Positions 25,018 through 33,311 of a DNA stretch of 64,000 bases are shown here, piece by piece. Origin of the DNA: Luminiphilus sp. GTDB taxonomy: Bacteria > Pseudomonadota > Gammaproteobacteria > Pseudomonadales > Halieaceae. The notes under the pieces were generated by a model. That model worked only from the letters and a program-made list of their open reading frames with translations. It made no database searches and was not told the DNA's origin. The stretch is from contig JAQWUD010000038.1 of the NCBI GenBank assembly GCA_029242325.1, forward strand, positions 1-64,000. The letters run 5' to 3'. Position numbers and translations under genes: made by a program. How positions within the stretch are numbered: position 1 is the first letter of the stretch; each line of letters opens with the position of its first letter.

Positions 25018-25491
25018 TTAAGACCTCGAAGCCAGCACCGCCCGTTCCAGATAAAGCACTCTCAGATCATTGACGATGCTCTTGTCCAGTGACAGGGTGA
25101 CCTCGTAGGTGTCGCCGCCTCGTGGTTCAATCTGAACCAAATTGGCACCGTAGACAACACCCTCCACCCTGGCGCGAAAACTGTCGCTGCGGATGACCAT
25201 ATCAGCCACCGTAGTGGTGGCGTCGAGATACTGGCCGTAGACCTGCTCGGTCAGCCCTCGATACGCGTCAAGCTTGGCAGCCCTGATGGCCAATAACCGG
25301 CGCTGAGCGGCATTGTCACTGGGCTGCACGTCGATCACAGCGTAACCGGTCGCGGTCAAGGTATCCCTGCGCTCCACCATGGGCTCCACAAATGACGCAT
25401 CGGGCTCGGAAGAGAAAAAATCCGTCGATCCACACCCGTGCATCAGCCCCAAAAGAGCCATCAATATCCAACCCGCCCATGTGCTCCGCAT
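25018..25491 (-). CDS. flgP: Outer-membrane flagellar lipoprotein FlgP (LPP20 family)
   Basis: A 157-residue lipoprotein precursor with a hydrophobic segment ILMALLGLMHGC, where Cys20 would be acylated, and an LPP20-type body (ATGYAVIDVQPSDNAAQRRLLA, IRAAKLDAYRGLTEQVYGQYL). FlgP is needed for motility and outer-ring stability in Vibrio and forms the basal disk in Campylobacter. I chose ATG 25491, with GGGAG 7 bases upstream, rather than ATG 25497. The usual partner flgO is not seen here. First gene of a five-gene operon under a sigma28 promoter. Confidence 0.83.
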   Translation of the reverse strand: MRSTWAGWILMALLGLMHGCGSTDFFSSEPDASFVEPMVERRDTLTATGYAVIDVQPSDNAAQRRLLAIRAAKLDAYRGLTEQVYGQYLDATTTVADMVIRSDSFRARVEGVVYGANLVQIEPRGGDTYEVTLSLDKSIVNDLRVLYLERAVLASRS

Positions 25492-25554
25492 GTCCATTCT
25501 CCCGACCGAGGTCATTACGCTAATCACTGAGGGCAAATCCCTCCTATAAAGTGA

Positions 25555-25581
25555 TTATCGGCCAAAAGCCTACGGACTTTA
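25555..25581 (-). promoter_or_regulatory. Sigma28 (FliA) promoter of the flgP operon
   Basis: On the minus strand TAAAGTCC (25581-25574) is followed after exactly 11 bases by GCCGATAA (25562-25555), a perfect -10 match and 6 of 8 at -35. The predicted start is near 25548, about 57 bases before the flgP ATG at 25491. Confidence 0.88.
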
Positions 25582-25675
25582 CCCGAAAGCGCCCTGATTA
25601 AGGGGAGAGACAGACGACCGCGTGTCATGGCAGTACACGCGCTTTCAGGCAGTTTTCACCATATCCGAACAAGAG

Positions 25676-25692
25676 TTGGTACGGATATTGCT
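25676..25692 (+). promoter_or_regulatory. Sigma54 (RpoN) promoter of the flhA operon
   Basis: TTGGTACGGATATTGCT matches TGGCAC-N5-TTGCT with GG and GC 10 bases apart. Transcription should start near 25703, about 30-45 bases before the possible flhA starts. It drives flhA, the flhF remnant, flhG, fliA and the two following genes. Confidence 0.87.
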
Positions 25693-25731
25693 CCTTTCAC
25701 TTGGCTAGGCCACTCATGGCCCACATAAACG

Positions 25732-27867
25732 ATGAGGAGCGTCATTTTGGAGGCATTACTGTCAAATTTCCGACAGGTTTATGGCCGCTTTACGGTTCCC
25801 GACATAAAAAGTGTCGGCGCGCCGACACTCGTCCTTCTCATTCTGGCTCTGCTGGTAGTGCCGTTACCGGCATTCCTGCTCGATATTTTGTTTACTTTCA
25901 ATATCATGCTCGGTCTGTTGATGGTAATGATCACCCTCAACACCCGGATGCCGCTTGAGTTTTCGGCCTTCCCCTCCGTATTGCTGATCGGCACATTATT
26001 ACGGCTGGGACTCAACGTGGCCTCGACGCGAGTCGTGCTGGTGGAAGGGCACACGGGAACCGATGCAGCCGGTAAAGTGATCGAGTCATTCGGTGAATTT
26101 GTTATTGCCGGCAACTATGTTGTCGGCTTCATCATTTTTATGATTCTGATGATCATCAACTTTATCGTGGTGACAAAAGGCGCTGGCCGCGTATCTGAAG
26201 TGATTGCCCGCTTTACCCTCGATGCCATGCCCGGCAAGCAGATGGCAATCGATGCCGATCTCAATGCGGGCACCATTGATCAGGAGGCCGCGAAGAAGCG
26301 CCGCTTGGAGCTGACCCAAGAATCCGATTTCTATGGATCAATGGACGGTGCGTCCAAGTTTGTTCGCGGCGACGCCATCGCCGGCATTCTGATCCTCGTC
26401 ATCAATATTGTGGGGGGACTAGTTGTCGGCACAACGCAACATGAACTCTCCCTGACCGAGGCAGGCCGAATTTATGTCTTGCTGACGATTGGAGATGGCT
26501 TGGTCGCGCAGATCCCCTCACTGCTACTGTCCCTCGCCACGGCCATTTTGGTGACCAGAGTCACCACGGAAGAGAGCATGGCGGAGCAGGCTTCCCGCCA
26601 GATAGCCGATCCAAATGGCATATTCATCTCCTCAGGAATAGTGACTGTGCTTGGCCTGATTCCGGGCATGCCACACTTTGTCTTTCTTCCCTTGGGCGCT
26701 GCAGGTATCGGATTGGGGTTTCATCTTCGCCGTGTCGCGGAGGAAGAACGCGCAGAAAGCGCGACGGCACAAGCCGTTGCTGAAGTAGAACCTGCCGCGC
26801 GGGATCTCGGTTGGGACGATATTGACCAAGTCGAAGTAATCGCGCTTGATATCGGGTACGGCCTGGTGCCACTCGCCAATACTCAATCTGGGGGGCAGTT
26901 GCTTACTCGGATAAGGGGGATTCGCAAGAAACTGTCTGCCGAGATGGGGTTCCTGATCCAACCTATTCGCATCAGAGATAACCTAGATCTGAAACCAGAG
27001 GTCTACCAGATTTCACTGCATGGTGTTGTCCGCGGGACCGGGGACGTCCGCGTGGGCAAGTTGCTCGCCATCAACGGTTCGGATGTGCCTGCACCGATCG
27101 ACGGTGAGCCGACCAAGGAACCTGCTTTTGGCCTCGATGCTATATGGATCGACTCCTCTCAGGCCGAGCTGGCCAGGGGCCTGGGCTATACGGTGGTCGA
27201 TGCTCCGACTGCCATCGCGACACATATCAACGCCGTTATACGAGACAACGCGAGCGAACTGCTGGGTCAGGATGAAACCCAGCAACTGCTGGACAAAGTC
27301 GCCACTCGCTACCCGAAACTGGTCAGTAATCTAGTGCCCGACCTGTTGCCACTGTCGACTATGACGCAAGTGCTGCAAAACCTGCTTACGGAGGGCGTGC
27401 CAGTCAAAGACATGCGAAACATCATTGACGCATTGACCGCCCATGCCAAGGAAAACCAAGATTCGAGCCACCTCACCGCACTGGTGCGCCCGAAACTGGG
27501 AAGGCTGATTGTGCAGCCCCTCTTAGATGCTACCGGCTCCCTCACCGTGATCACACTGGCTCCCGATCTCGAGAAATTACTCGAATCCTCCCGAGGGGCG
27601 GGCGATGGGGAGCACATTACGCTCGACCCAACGCTGGCTAACTCCATGATAGAGAGCCTGAAAAACGAGGCCGAAAAAATACAGCGCACCGGCCAAGTGG
27701 CAACCTTGGTTGTATCACCCACGCTTCGGAGCTGGATGTCGCGCTTTATAAGAGTGCGCGTCCCTGACCTGAGTGTGTTGTCTTATACGGAAATTCCGGA
27801 CGATCAAAGAATTAATGTGCAATCCAGCATTGGCGGCGAAGCGGCTATAGAGAATGAAACGGAGTAA
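25732..27867 (+). CDS. flhA: Flagellar export gate protein FlhA
   Basis: Large inner-membrane component of the flagellar type III export gate, driving proton-coupled export and docking chaperones. The 711 residues show the FHIPEP-family pattern: eight membrane segments in the first 330 residues (LVLLILALLVVPLPAFLLDIL, LLRLGLNVASTRVVL, GAGRVSEVIARFTLDAMPGKQ) and the cytoplasmic domain from about 350 with LDIGYGLVPLAN. ATG 25732 has no clear ribosome site; an in-frame TTG at 25747 has GAGGAGC 6 bases upstream and may be the true start. Confidence 0.96.
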   Translation: MRSVILEALLSNFRQVYGRFTVPDIKSVGAPTLVLLILALLVVPLPAFLLDILFTFNIMLGLLMVMITLNTRMPLEFSAFPSVLLIGTLLRLGLNVASTRVVLVEGHTGTDAAGKVIESFGEFVIAGNYVVGFIIFMILMIINFIVVTKGAGRVSEVIARFTLDAMPGKQMAIDADLNAGTIDQEAAKKRRLELTQESDFYGSMDGASKFVRGDAIAGILILVINIVGGLVVGTTQHELSLTEAGRIYVLLTIGDGLVAQIPSLLLSLATAILVTRVTTEESMAEQASRQIADPNGIFISSGIVTVLGLIPGMPHFVFLPLGAAGIGLGFHLRRVAEEERAESATAQAVAEVEPAARDLGWDDIDQVEVIALDIGYGLVPLANTQSGGQLLTRIRGIRKKLSAEMGFLIQPIRIRDNLDLKPEVYQISLHGVVRGTGDVRVGKLLAINGSDVPAPIDGEPTKEPAFGLDAIWIDSSQAELARGLGYTVVDAPTAIATHINAVIRDNASELLGQDETQQLLDKVATRYPKLVSNLVPDLLPLSTMTQVLQNLLTEGVPVKDMRNIIDALTAHAKENQDSSHLTALVRPKLGRLIVQPLLDATGSLTVITLAPDLEKLLESSRGAGDGEHITLDPTLANSMIESLKNEAEKIQRTGQVATLVVSPTLRSWMSRFIRVRVPDLSVLSYTEIPDDQRINVQSSIGGEAAIENETE

Positions 27868-27873
27868 AGCAAC

Positions 27874-28746
27874 ATGCGACTGGTCATAGAAGAAGCCAAA
27901 GATCATACCGAGTGCATGGATAATCTCAGGGCGCGTTATGGCGCCGATTGTGTCGTTGTCCACAGCTTTAAAACGGATGATCGCTATCGCGTCATCATCG
28001 CGCTGGAGGCCCCCTCGTCGCTCAGATCGCCGGCACCGAGAGATCTGCCGATGACGAATATGATGACCCAGCCCAAGAGTTTAAGGTCGACATTCTGGCT
28101 GGAAGATGACCATGACGGCCCAACCCCTGCTAAGAGCGAGGCATTCCGATCCGCATCGCCCGCCGATACGTTTTGGGAAACCGCTCACAGCACCCTCAAC
28201 AACACTCTCAACAATGCCACCCCCAACACCGGCAGCCTCGACAGCAACGCCCTAAAAAGTGATTCGATTCCTGCAGAGATTACAGCGGAGCTGCTGGCGC
28301 TGGCCGCACGCGTCAAGGCGTTGGAATCGGCACAAATCTCCCAAAATTTAGCACCAGAGCCACAAGCCGCCCAATCGATGCTCTTTTCGGATGTTCTGAA
28401 AGACACGGTGGGTGAAGGTGAAAAGGCAAATTCTACTCACACCTCCTTAAGTGCCGGCGTCCCCACTCGCTCAAAAGACGCTCTTAATACCGCAACTTCG
28501 AGCCCGTTCGCGGCCTCGGAAGGAGAAGCAAACCAAAAGATACAGCGCGCGCTAGGAGCGACGAGTTCTGGTAATAAACACTTACCTCTGCCATTAAGCA
28601 ATGTATCATTGGCGGACGAGGCAAGAAGCTTTAACAGTGCCTCCCAAGGCGCTTCTTCGTTTGTCGCCTTGCTGACAGACCACTTAGCGTCGTCGCAGAG
28701 TCGGCATTTCACGCCGCAGCTCGAGATGACCGCAGGGGATCACTGA
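27874..28746 (+). CDS. Truncated FlhF-like protein lacking the GTPase domain
   Basis: It sits exactly where flhF normally sits, between flhA and flhG. Residues 1-47 (MRLVIEEAKDHTECMDNLRA, RYGADCVVVHSFKT, DDRYRVIIALEA) resemble the FlhF B domain. The remaining 240 residues are low-complexity Ser/Thr/Asn/Ala-rich sequence with one helical patch (EITAELLALAARVKALESAQ). No P-loop, DTAG or other SRP-type NG-domain motif follows, and flhG starts 64 bases after the stop. So the polar-placement GTPase activity is absent from this gene. A GGAG ribosome site precedes the ATG. The product could be an adaptor or a relic. Confidence 0.7.
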   Translation: MRLVIEEAKDHTECMDNLRARYGADCVVVHSFKTDDRYRVIIALEAPSSLRSPAPRDLPMTNMMTQPKSLRSTFWLEDDHDGPTPAKSEAFRSASPADTFWETAHSTLNNTLNNATPNTGSLDSNALKSDSIPAEITAELLALAARVKALESAQISQNLAPEPQAAQSMLFSDVLKDTVGEGEKANSTHTSLSAGVPTRSKDALNTATSSPFAASEGEANQKIQRALGATSSGNKHLPLPLSNVSLADEARSFNSASQGASSFVALLTDHLASSQSRHFTPQLEMTAGDH

Positions 28747-28810
28747 GTGACGCGACTCACTGTCGCGCCGTAGCCGCTTTTGCAGAACCAGCGGAGAGAC
28801 AGACAGAAAG

Positions 28811-29596
28811 ATGCGCGTAATCGGAGTGACAAGTGGCAAAGGGGGCGTCGGCAAGACGACCGTCTCTGTCAATTTGGCTGTTGAGCTCGCAAAGCGTGGG
28901 CACAAGGTTGTGCTCCTCGATGGCGATCTGGGTCTTAGCAATGCGCAGATTCTGCTTAACGCTCGGGTCGAATATAGCTATGGCCACGTGCTATCTGGTC
29001 AGAAGTCGCTTGAAGAAATTATGGTGCACTCCGAATACGGTGTGACGCTCGTACCTGGCTCAAGTGGCTCTTCCGCGCTGGCGAGGCTGACACGCCTGCA
29101 ATTGCTCGGTTTAATTCACGCGCTCTCGGCACTGGAAGACTGCGATTTCCTGGTGGTTGATACCGCGGCGGGGATCAGCGATAACGTGACTGTTCTTTTT
29201 GGCGCGTGTGACATCAAACTGCTGCTCATCCAAAACGAGCCTTCATCGATCGCGGATGCCTATGCGACGGTAAAAGTGCTGCAACAGGAATTCAATCTGT
29301 CAGACATCATGCTGACGCCAGTACAGGTGAGTAGCGAGCGAGAGGCTGAGAACATTCACAAGCGTATCAATAAAGTCACGGCGCAGTTTCTTGGATTATC
29401 TCTCGATTATTCAGCCGGCATCCGCAAGGATCCTGCCGTACTCAACTCGGCTCGACTGGGTCAACCAGCTATTTTGCACGCCCCCGAAAGTGATATTGCC
29501 GTTGATATTCGCCGACTGGTCGATGTCATCACTGATGAGCCGAAACGACCCATCGGGTCCAGTGATTTGCGCATTTCAGTGGGCGGCAAGGCTTAA
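28811..29596 (+). CDS. flhG: Flagellar number regulator FlhG (FleN), MinD-like ATPase
   Basis: MinD-family ATPase that limits flagellar number and antagonises FleQ in Pseudomonas. The 261 residues start [20 protein letters not shown] with the deviant Walker A, then [15 protein letters not shown] and [14 protein letters not shown]. There is no N-terminal extension: the only in-frame sequence upstream before a stop has no ATG, GTG or TTG, so the DQAxxLR segment that activates FlhF in other species is missing. This matches the missing GTPase domain in the neighbouring gene. Confidence 0.93.
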   Translation: MRVIGVTSGKGGVGKTTVSVNLAVELAKRGHKVVLLDGDLGLSNAQILLNARVEYSYGHVLSGQKSLEEIMVHSEYGVTLVPGSSGSSALARLTRLQLLGLIHALSALEDCDFLVVDTAAGISDNVTVLFGACDIKLLLIQNEPSSIADAYATVKVLQQEFNLSDIMLTPVQVSSEREAENIHKRINKVTAQFLGLSLDYSAGIRKDPAVLNSARLGQPAILHAPESDIAVDIRRLVDVITDEPKRPIGSSDLRISVGGKA

Positions 29597-29598
29597 AG

Positions 29599-30318
29599 AT
29601 GGCTAAGGGCTATCAGGCTTATAACGAAGCGCTGGCGACCTCTCAAGATGGTGGTGCAAGTGCCGACGTTCTGCAGCACATTGGTCTTGTCCATAAGACG
29701 GCGATGCACATCAAGGCTCGACTCCCTGATCATGTGGAGTTGGAGGAATTAGTGCAGATTGGCATGGTAGGGCTACTGGAGGCGGCCAAATCCTACGACG
29801 CGTCTTTGGGAGCAGACCTCAGCACATTCGCCAGTAAAAGGATCCGTGGAGCCATTTTGGACGAGGTGCGAAAGCGCTCCCCCCTATCCAGAACAGACAG
29901 CTCCCATGTAAAAGCCGAAGAACGGATAATAGATCAGTTCCAGGCCGAGACAGGCAGGGTGCCCACGTCGGCGGAGATAGCGAAAAAGCTGGACATCACT
30001 GTCGAGGAGTACCAGCGGCAACGCTCGCGCTCACAGAAATTCCGCACTCAGTCGATTGAAGAGCTCGAAGACAGCGGGCAGGTGCCCGTGTCACCTGATG
30101 CCGGTCCAGAGGTGGAGGTAGCCTCTGGCGAAGCGAGCAAATGGTTGGCAGAAGAGATTACACAGCTACCCGAAAGAGAGCAGCTCGTACTCTCGCTTTA
30201 CTATAACGATGAGATGAATCTTAAAGAAATTGGCGCGATTATAGGCGTGAGCGAATCCCGTGTGAGTCAGATACTGACGAAAGTCGTGACGAAGCTCCGG
30301 GGGCGCGTGTCGTTTTAA
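29599..30318 (+). CDS. fliA: Flagellar sigma factor 28, FliA
   Basis: Directs transcription of late flagellar genes; two matching promoters are visible in this window (flgM and flgP). The 239-residue protein has region 2 (HVELEELVQIGMVGLLEAAK, STFASKRIRGAILDEVRKRS), region 3 (GRVPTSAEIAKKLDI) and region 4 (LPEREQLVLSLYYNDEMNLK, SESRVSQI) in order. ATG follows the flhG stop by 2 bases. Confidence 0.96.
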   Translation: MAKGYQAYNEALATSQDGGASADVLQHIGLVHKTAMHIKARLPDHVELEELVQIGMVGLLEAAKSYDASLGADLSTFASKRIRGAILDEVRKRSPLSRTDSSHVKAEERIIDQFQAETGRVPTSAEIAKKLDITVEEYQRQRSRSQKFRTQSIEELEDSGQVPVSPDAGPEVEVASGEASKWLAEEITQLPEREQLVLSLYYNDEMNLKEIGAIIGVSESRVSQILTKVVTKLRGRVSF

Positions 30319-30334
30319 AGAATAGTGAGTAGCC

Positions 30335-30820
30335 ATGTTTGGGAAAAAATCAAAACTAGAGCGTGTTAAGGCAGATGCAAAGGCTGACTACCTTAAGTGC
30401 GCGTCTCTGAATCCAGAGGATCGACTTCACCGGGTCTTTTCATCACGCATCGCCCAGCGTGCAAGACTGAATCTCGACAAAATTTTTGTACAGGGCGCAA
30501 AAGCCGAGGAGAAGCGTCAGCTGGAGCTCGCTGCTGCGCTAAAAGCGGGGAAGGAATTACTACCGCGCATTGCACACGAGGGCTACAACGAGCTTACTGG
30601 CGTTTCAGGTCGAGTGATTTCGTGGGTGCCGGAAGAACTCGCCAATAAGATGTTTAACCTTGGAGCGGATTATCAAATTCTTGAGATCAGCGCCCTTGAA
30701 GCATTAACGTACGCCGACCAAATTGCAGAACAAGTTGTGGAAGACCTGCAAACCGCACAAACAATTCAACTGCTTAATCTTTTGCGCGAGGTCGATGGCG
30801 AATCAGACAGCTCGGACTGA
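30335..30820 (+). CDS. Uncharacterised soluble helical protein in the flhA-fliA operon
   Basis: I do not recognise this 161-residue protein. It begins with a Lys-rich segment (MFGKKSKLERVKADAKADYL), is predicted to be helical and charged throughout, has no signal peptide or membrane segment, and ends in an acidic DGESDSSD tail. It follows fliA by 16 bases, so it is almost certainly cotranscribed with flhA and fliA. In many polar flagellates chemotaxis genes (cheY, cheZ) follow fliA; this sequence has neither the receiver nor the CheZ signature. A role in flagellar placement or chemotaxis is only an inference from position. Confidence 0.8.
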   Translation: MFGKKSKLERVKADAKADYLKCASLNPEDRLHRVFSSRIAQRARLNLDKIFVQGAKAEEKRQLELAAALKAGKELLPRIAHEGYNELTGVSGRVISWVPEELANKMFNLGADYQILEISALEALTYADQIAEQVVEDLQTAQTIQLLNLLREVDGESDSSD

Positions 30821-30858
30821 CAGCCGAGTTGACACATTAGCACGGAAGAGGAGCATTC

Positions 30859-31476
30859 ATGTCTCTAGAAACCGCGGTGATAACCATGTCGCTCATGCTT
30901 GGTCTGGTCCTGATGATTCTGATTATCTACCTGATCAGCCGGGTCAATGACCTCGAGAGCCGCACCTTCGCCGCACTGTCCCAAACGTCGATGCAGGAAA
31001 CGAAGCAGGAACCCGCCGCCAAAGCGGTCTTTGCCGGTCTTTCCGGGCGCGAACTGTGGGACGAGTGGGTGTCGATTGCCAATGATGGAGACGATCAATA
31101 CTCAATAGCGGGGGACAAAGACCGTTTTCTCGCTTTACTTGAGCTCCATGTTCGCTCCCTCATTAAAACAGGCCGGGAGCATGGGGCCGCGGGCATCTCA
31201 GAACCACCCTCCAACCCGCTCAAAATCAAGATGCTCCGGGGAGAATTTGAGTCCTACCTACCAGGATCACAGGCGGAGCGCCTCTATCAGCTGGGCAAGG
31301 AGTATGGCGCCTCACCCGATGGCGCGAACAACAACGCACTTGCCGCGAGCATTGAAGAGTCGGTTGACAGCGTTGCCATGAGCGTGGATGCGGGCTCGTC
31401 TTTCGTCGAACAAATCATGCGGGACCTGCCCAGCCACCAGGCTCCGGTTACCGAAGCGCTACCAGAGCCTGATTAG
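30859..31476 (+). CDS. Uncharacterised single-pass membrane protein
   Basis: Unrecognised 205-residue protein. One N-terminal membrane segment (about residues 7-27, ITMSLMLGLVLMILIIYLI) is followed by a cytoplasmic part with a DKDRFLALLELHVRSLIKTG helix and a second partly similar helix AERLYQLGKEYGAS. The C-terminal tail is Pro/Glu-rich. A clear AGAGGAG ribosome site lies before the ATG. Last gene of the flhA operon; its stop is only 14 bases from the converging gene at 31491, with no hairpin between them. Confidence 0.8.
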   Translation: MSLETAVITMSLMLGLVLMILIIYLISRVNDLESRTFAALSQTSMQETKQEPAAKAVFAGLSGRELWDEWVSIANDGDDQYSIAGDKDRFLALLELHVRSLIKTGREHGAAGISEPPSNPLKIKMLRGEFESYLPGSQAERLYQLGKEYGASPDGANNNALAASIEESVDSVAMSVDAGSSFVEQIMRDLPSHQAPVTEALPEPD

Positions 31477-31490
31477 CGGGCGAATACTTC

Positions 31491-32300
31491 TTATCGACGC
31501 TTCGCGGGGGGCGGAAAGACGATGGCGTCATCAGGGTAAACCGGCTCAGGCTCAAGCACCACCGGCACATCACCCGACTGACTCAATTGTGCTTGCTCGA
31601 GCGCCAACTGCGCTTCAAACAACTCCGTCAGGTTGTCTCGCTCGATCTGCACCAAGGTCGTCACCTCGGACCGCAACGCGCGGACATCGCCGAGATCTCC
31701 CTCCAAACCCGACACGCGTCTGGCCAGCGCATCCAACTTTTCAGATTGCCCCTCTAGCGTCGCCGCCATGAAGCGCGTTGACTCCGCTCCACTTCTCGTG
31801 ACTTCACTGGCATCATCGATTGTCGTTTGAACCCCCGTCATGGATGACTCAATAGCCAACGCAAGTGTCTTGCCATCCTCGTCCAGCTGGCCGATGGCGG
31901 TCACCAGTTCAGCATGACCTTCATCCAGTGTGCCGAGCTTCTGCTCAAGAATAACCATACGCTCCAGCGCGGAATTCATATTCACAATACGTTTGGTCAT
32001 CGAGAGTGTCGCCGCCTGCAGTGCGTCTACCTGCCCTGCCAACCTGCCGCCAGCAACCAGTAGCAGCACGGCGCAGAGGAACACAACAAATGCTGCTCCA
32101 CCCGCGAGACGCTTGCTGTACAGCTCCATATTCCGGTTGGCTTGACTGGCGGACTGTAACGCCCGCTCGAGCCGGACCTGGTCGTCCGAGCCCAAATTAA
32201 TCAGCGAGGTGACGGCCGCACCCGCGTCAATGGGGTCCGATGCCTGGGCGACCTCAGCCTCCCCTTCCAACGTCTGATCTGGATTGTCTTCTTCTGCCAT
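31491..32300 (-). CDS. Uncharacterised coiled-coil membrane protein at the end of the fli operon
   Basis: Unrecognised 269-residue protein: an acidic N-terminal cytoplasmic part, one membrane helix (about residues 64-88, AGGAAFVVFLCAVLLLVAGG), a long helical, probably coiled-coil, region rich in Leu, Glu and Ala to about residue 240, and a Pro-rich, basic end (PPPAKRR). The architecture recalls periplasmic coiled-coil anchors. I set the start at MAEEDN; the longer frame adds only MRWI. It lies 51 bases downstream of the 306-residue gene and probably belongs to the same operon as flhB. Confidence 0.78.
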   Translation of the reverse strand: MAEEDNPDQTLEGEAEVAQASDPIDAGAAVTSLINLGSDDQVRLERALQSASQANRNMELYSKRLAGGAAFVVFLCAVLLLVAGGRLAGQVDALQAATLSMTKRIVNMNSALERMVILEQKLGTLDEGHAELVTAIGQLDEDGKTLALAIESSMTGVQTTIDDASEVTRSGAESTRFMAATLEGQSEKLDALARRVSGLEGDLGDVRALRSEVTTLVQIERDNLTELFEAQLALEQAQLSQSGDVPVVLEPEPVYPDDAIVFPPPAKRR

Positions 32301-32351
32301 GATCCACCTCACTTGCTCATGGGGTAAATATCGGCACGAGTGCCATTTTGT

Positions 32352-33272
32352 TTAGCGGCTGATTACGCTCATCAAACGGTCATATAGCGGCACCAGAGCA
32401 GCCTCGAGGCTCTCCCACAATGGTGGGTGCAGCGCCCCGGCTACCGCGAGCACGACCAAACCTGCAGTCAACGCAATAAAGACTGCCACCATCGTTGATT
32501 TGATGACGGGCCACCATACCCTGGTCTCGCGCTGAACCACCTCTGACTCTGTCGGCACGGCGGCCGCATCCGCAACAGGCGCCTCCTCCGCTTCCGCTGC
32601 AGCAACGACCTTTTCCTGATAAGCCGAAACACTTTGCACCAGCTCACCCTCTGCCAGCTGCCCGCTGATCTCCATCGCCATCTCGGACCAGCCCGCCTCC
32701 TGCAGCGCAGGTAGCAATGGCGCCAGCTCACCGCGGTGGTGGCACTCAGACAAGTAGACTCTCATGGCCTGTTCGTCCATGAGCCCCAGATGAAGCACTT
32801 TGCTGCGAGACTTGAGGGAGATCTGGCGCAACACCTCTGGATCATGCCCCCCCATAGTGGAGAAGGCTAGGAGCCTCGCATTCGCGCCTGGAAAGGTATT
32901 CACGAGTGATTCACAGGCCACCCATTCCTTGCCGGCACTGGGCCCGAAATCGGGCATCACGATAACGTGCCGCTCATCCGACATTTGGTTGCGCGCCTCC
33001 TCGATACTGAGATCCCCCAAAATGCCATTAAACAGTTCGACTATTTCGTCTGCTTTGGGAGACATCATCCGGTGTAGCGTGAGCCTGGGGTCCTGCTTGA
33101 GCTGCTGGTAAAAAGCCAAAAAACAGGCGTCAAGATGGAAATCCTCATCCGCGAGAATAAATACGTTAACGGCATCAGTGAGCAACGCCTCCCGCGCTAT
33201 TGCCAGCACCTTTTCGTCATCCGGGTGCGGCAATGAGTTCAGATGTGAGTAATCGGAATGTTCCGCACTCAT
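32352..33272 (-). CDS. Uncharacterised protein with C-terminal membrane anchor, downstream of flhB
   Basis: Unrecognised 306-residue protein. Residues 30-200 look like an alpha/beta fold (VNVFILADEDFHLDACFLAF, then HVIVMPDFGP, a hydrophobic strand ending in Asp as in a Walker B), but no Walker A P-loop is present. An Ala/Glu-rich linker (about 225-250) is followed by one membrane helix (STMVAVFIALTAGLVVLAVA) near the C-terminus. It starts 39 bases after the flhB stop. The layout loosely recalls DamX/ExeA-type proteins in reverse polarity; I do not assign a function. Confidence 0.78.
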   Translation of the reverse strand: MSAEHSDYSHLNSLPHPDDEKVLAIAREALLTDAVNVFILADEDFHLDACFLAFYQQLKQDPRLTLHRMMSPKADEIVELFNGILGDLSIEEARNQMSDERHVIVMPDFGPSAGKEWVACESLVNTFPGANARLLAFSTMGGHDPEVLRQISLKSRSKVLHLGLMDEQAMRVYLSECHHRGELAPLLPALQEAGWSEMAMEISGQLAEGELVQSVSAYQEKVVAAAEAEEAPVADAAAVPTESEVVQRETRVWWPVIKSTMVAVFIALTAGLVVLAVAGALHPPLWESLEAALVPLYDRLMSVISR

Positions 33273-33311
33273 GACAGCCTCTCAAATTGCAATGTCAGCG
33301 ATCTGTTTACG

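Noticed and set aside
28747-28810. Possibility that flhF is simply frameshifted and its GTPase domain continues in another frame
   Set aside because: Only 64 bases separate the stop from flhG, far too few for a GTPase domain, and no GTPase motifs occur in any frame of 27874-28810.
32333-32344. GGCAC-GA-GTGCC inverted repeat between the two unknown genes after flhB
   Set aside because: Five-base arms only, no T-run and no match to a known operator; could be chance.
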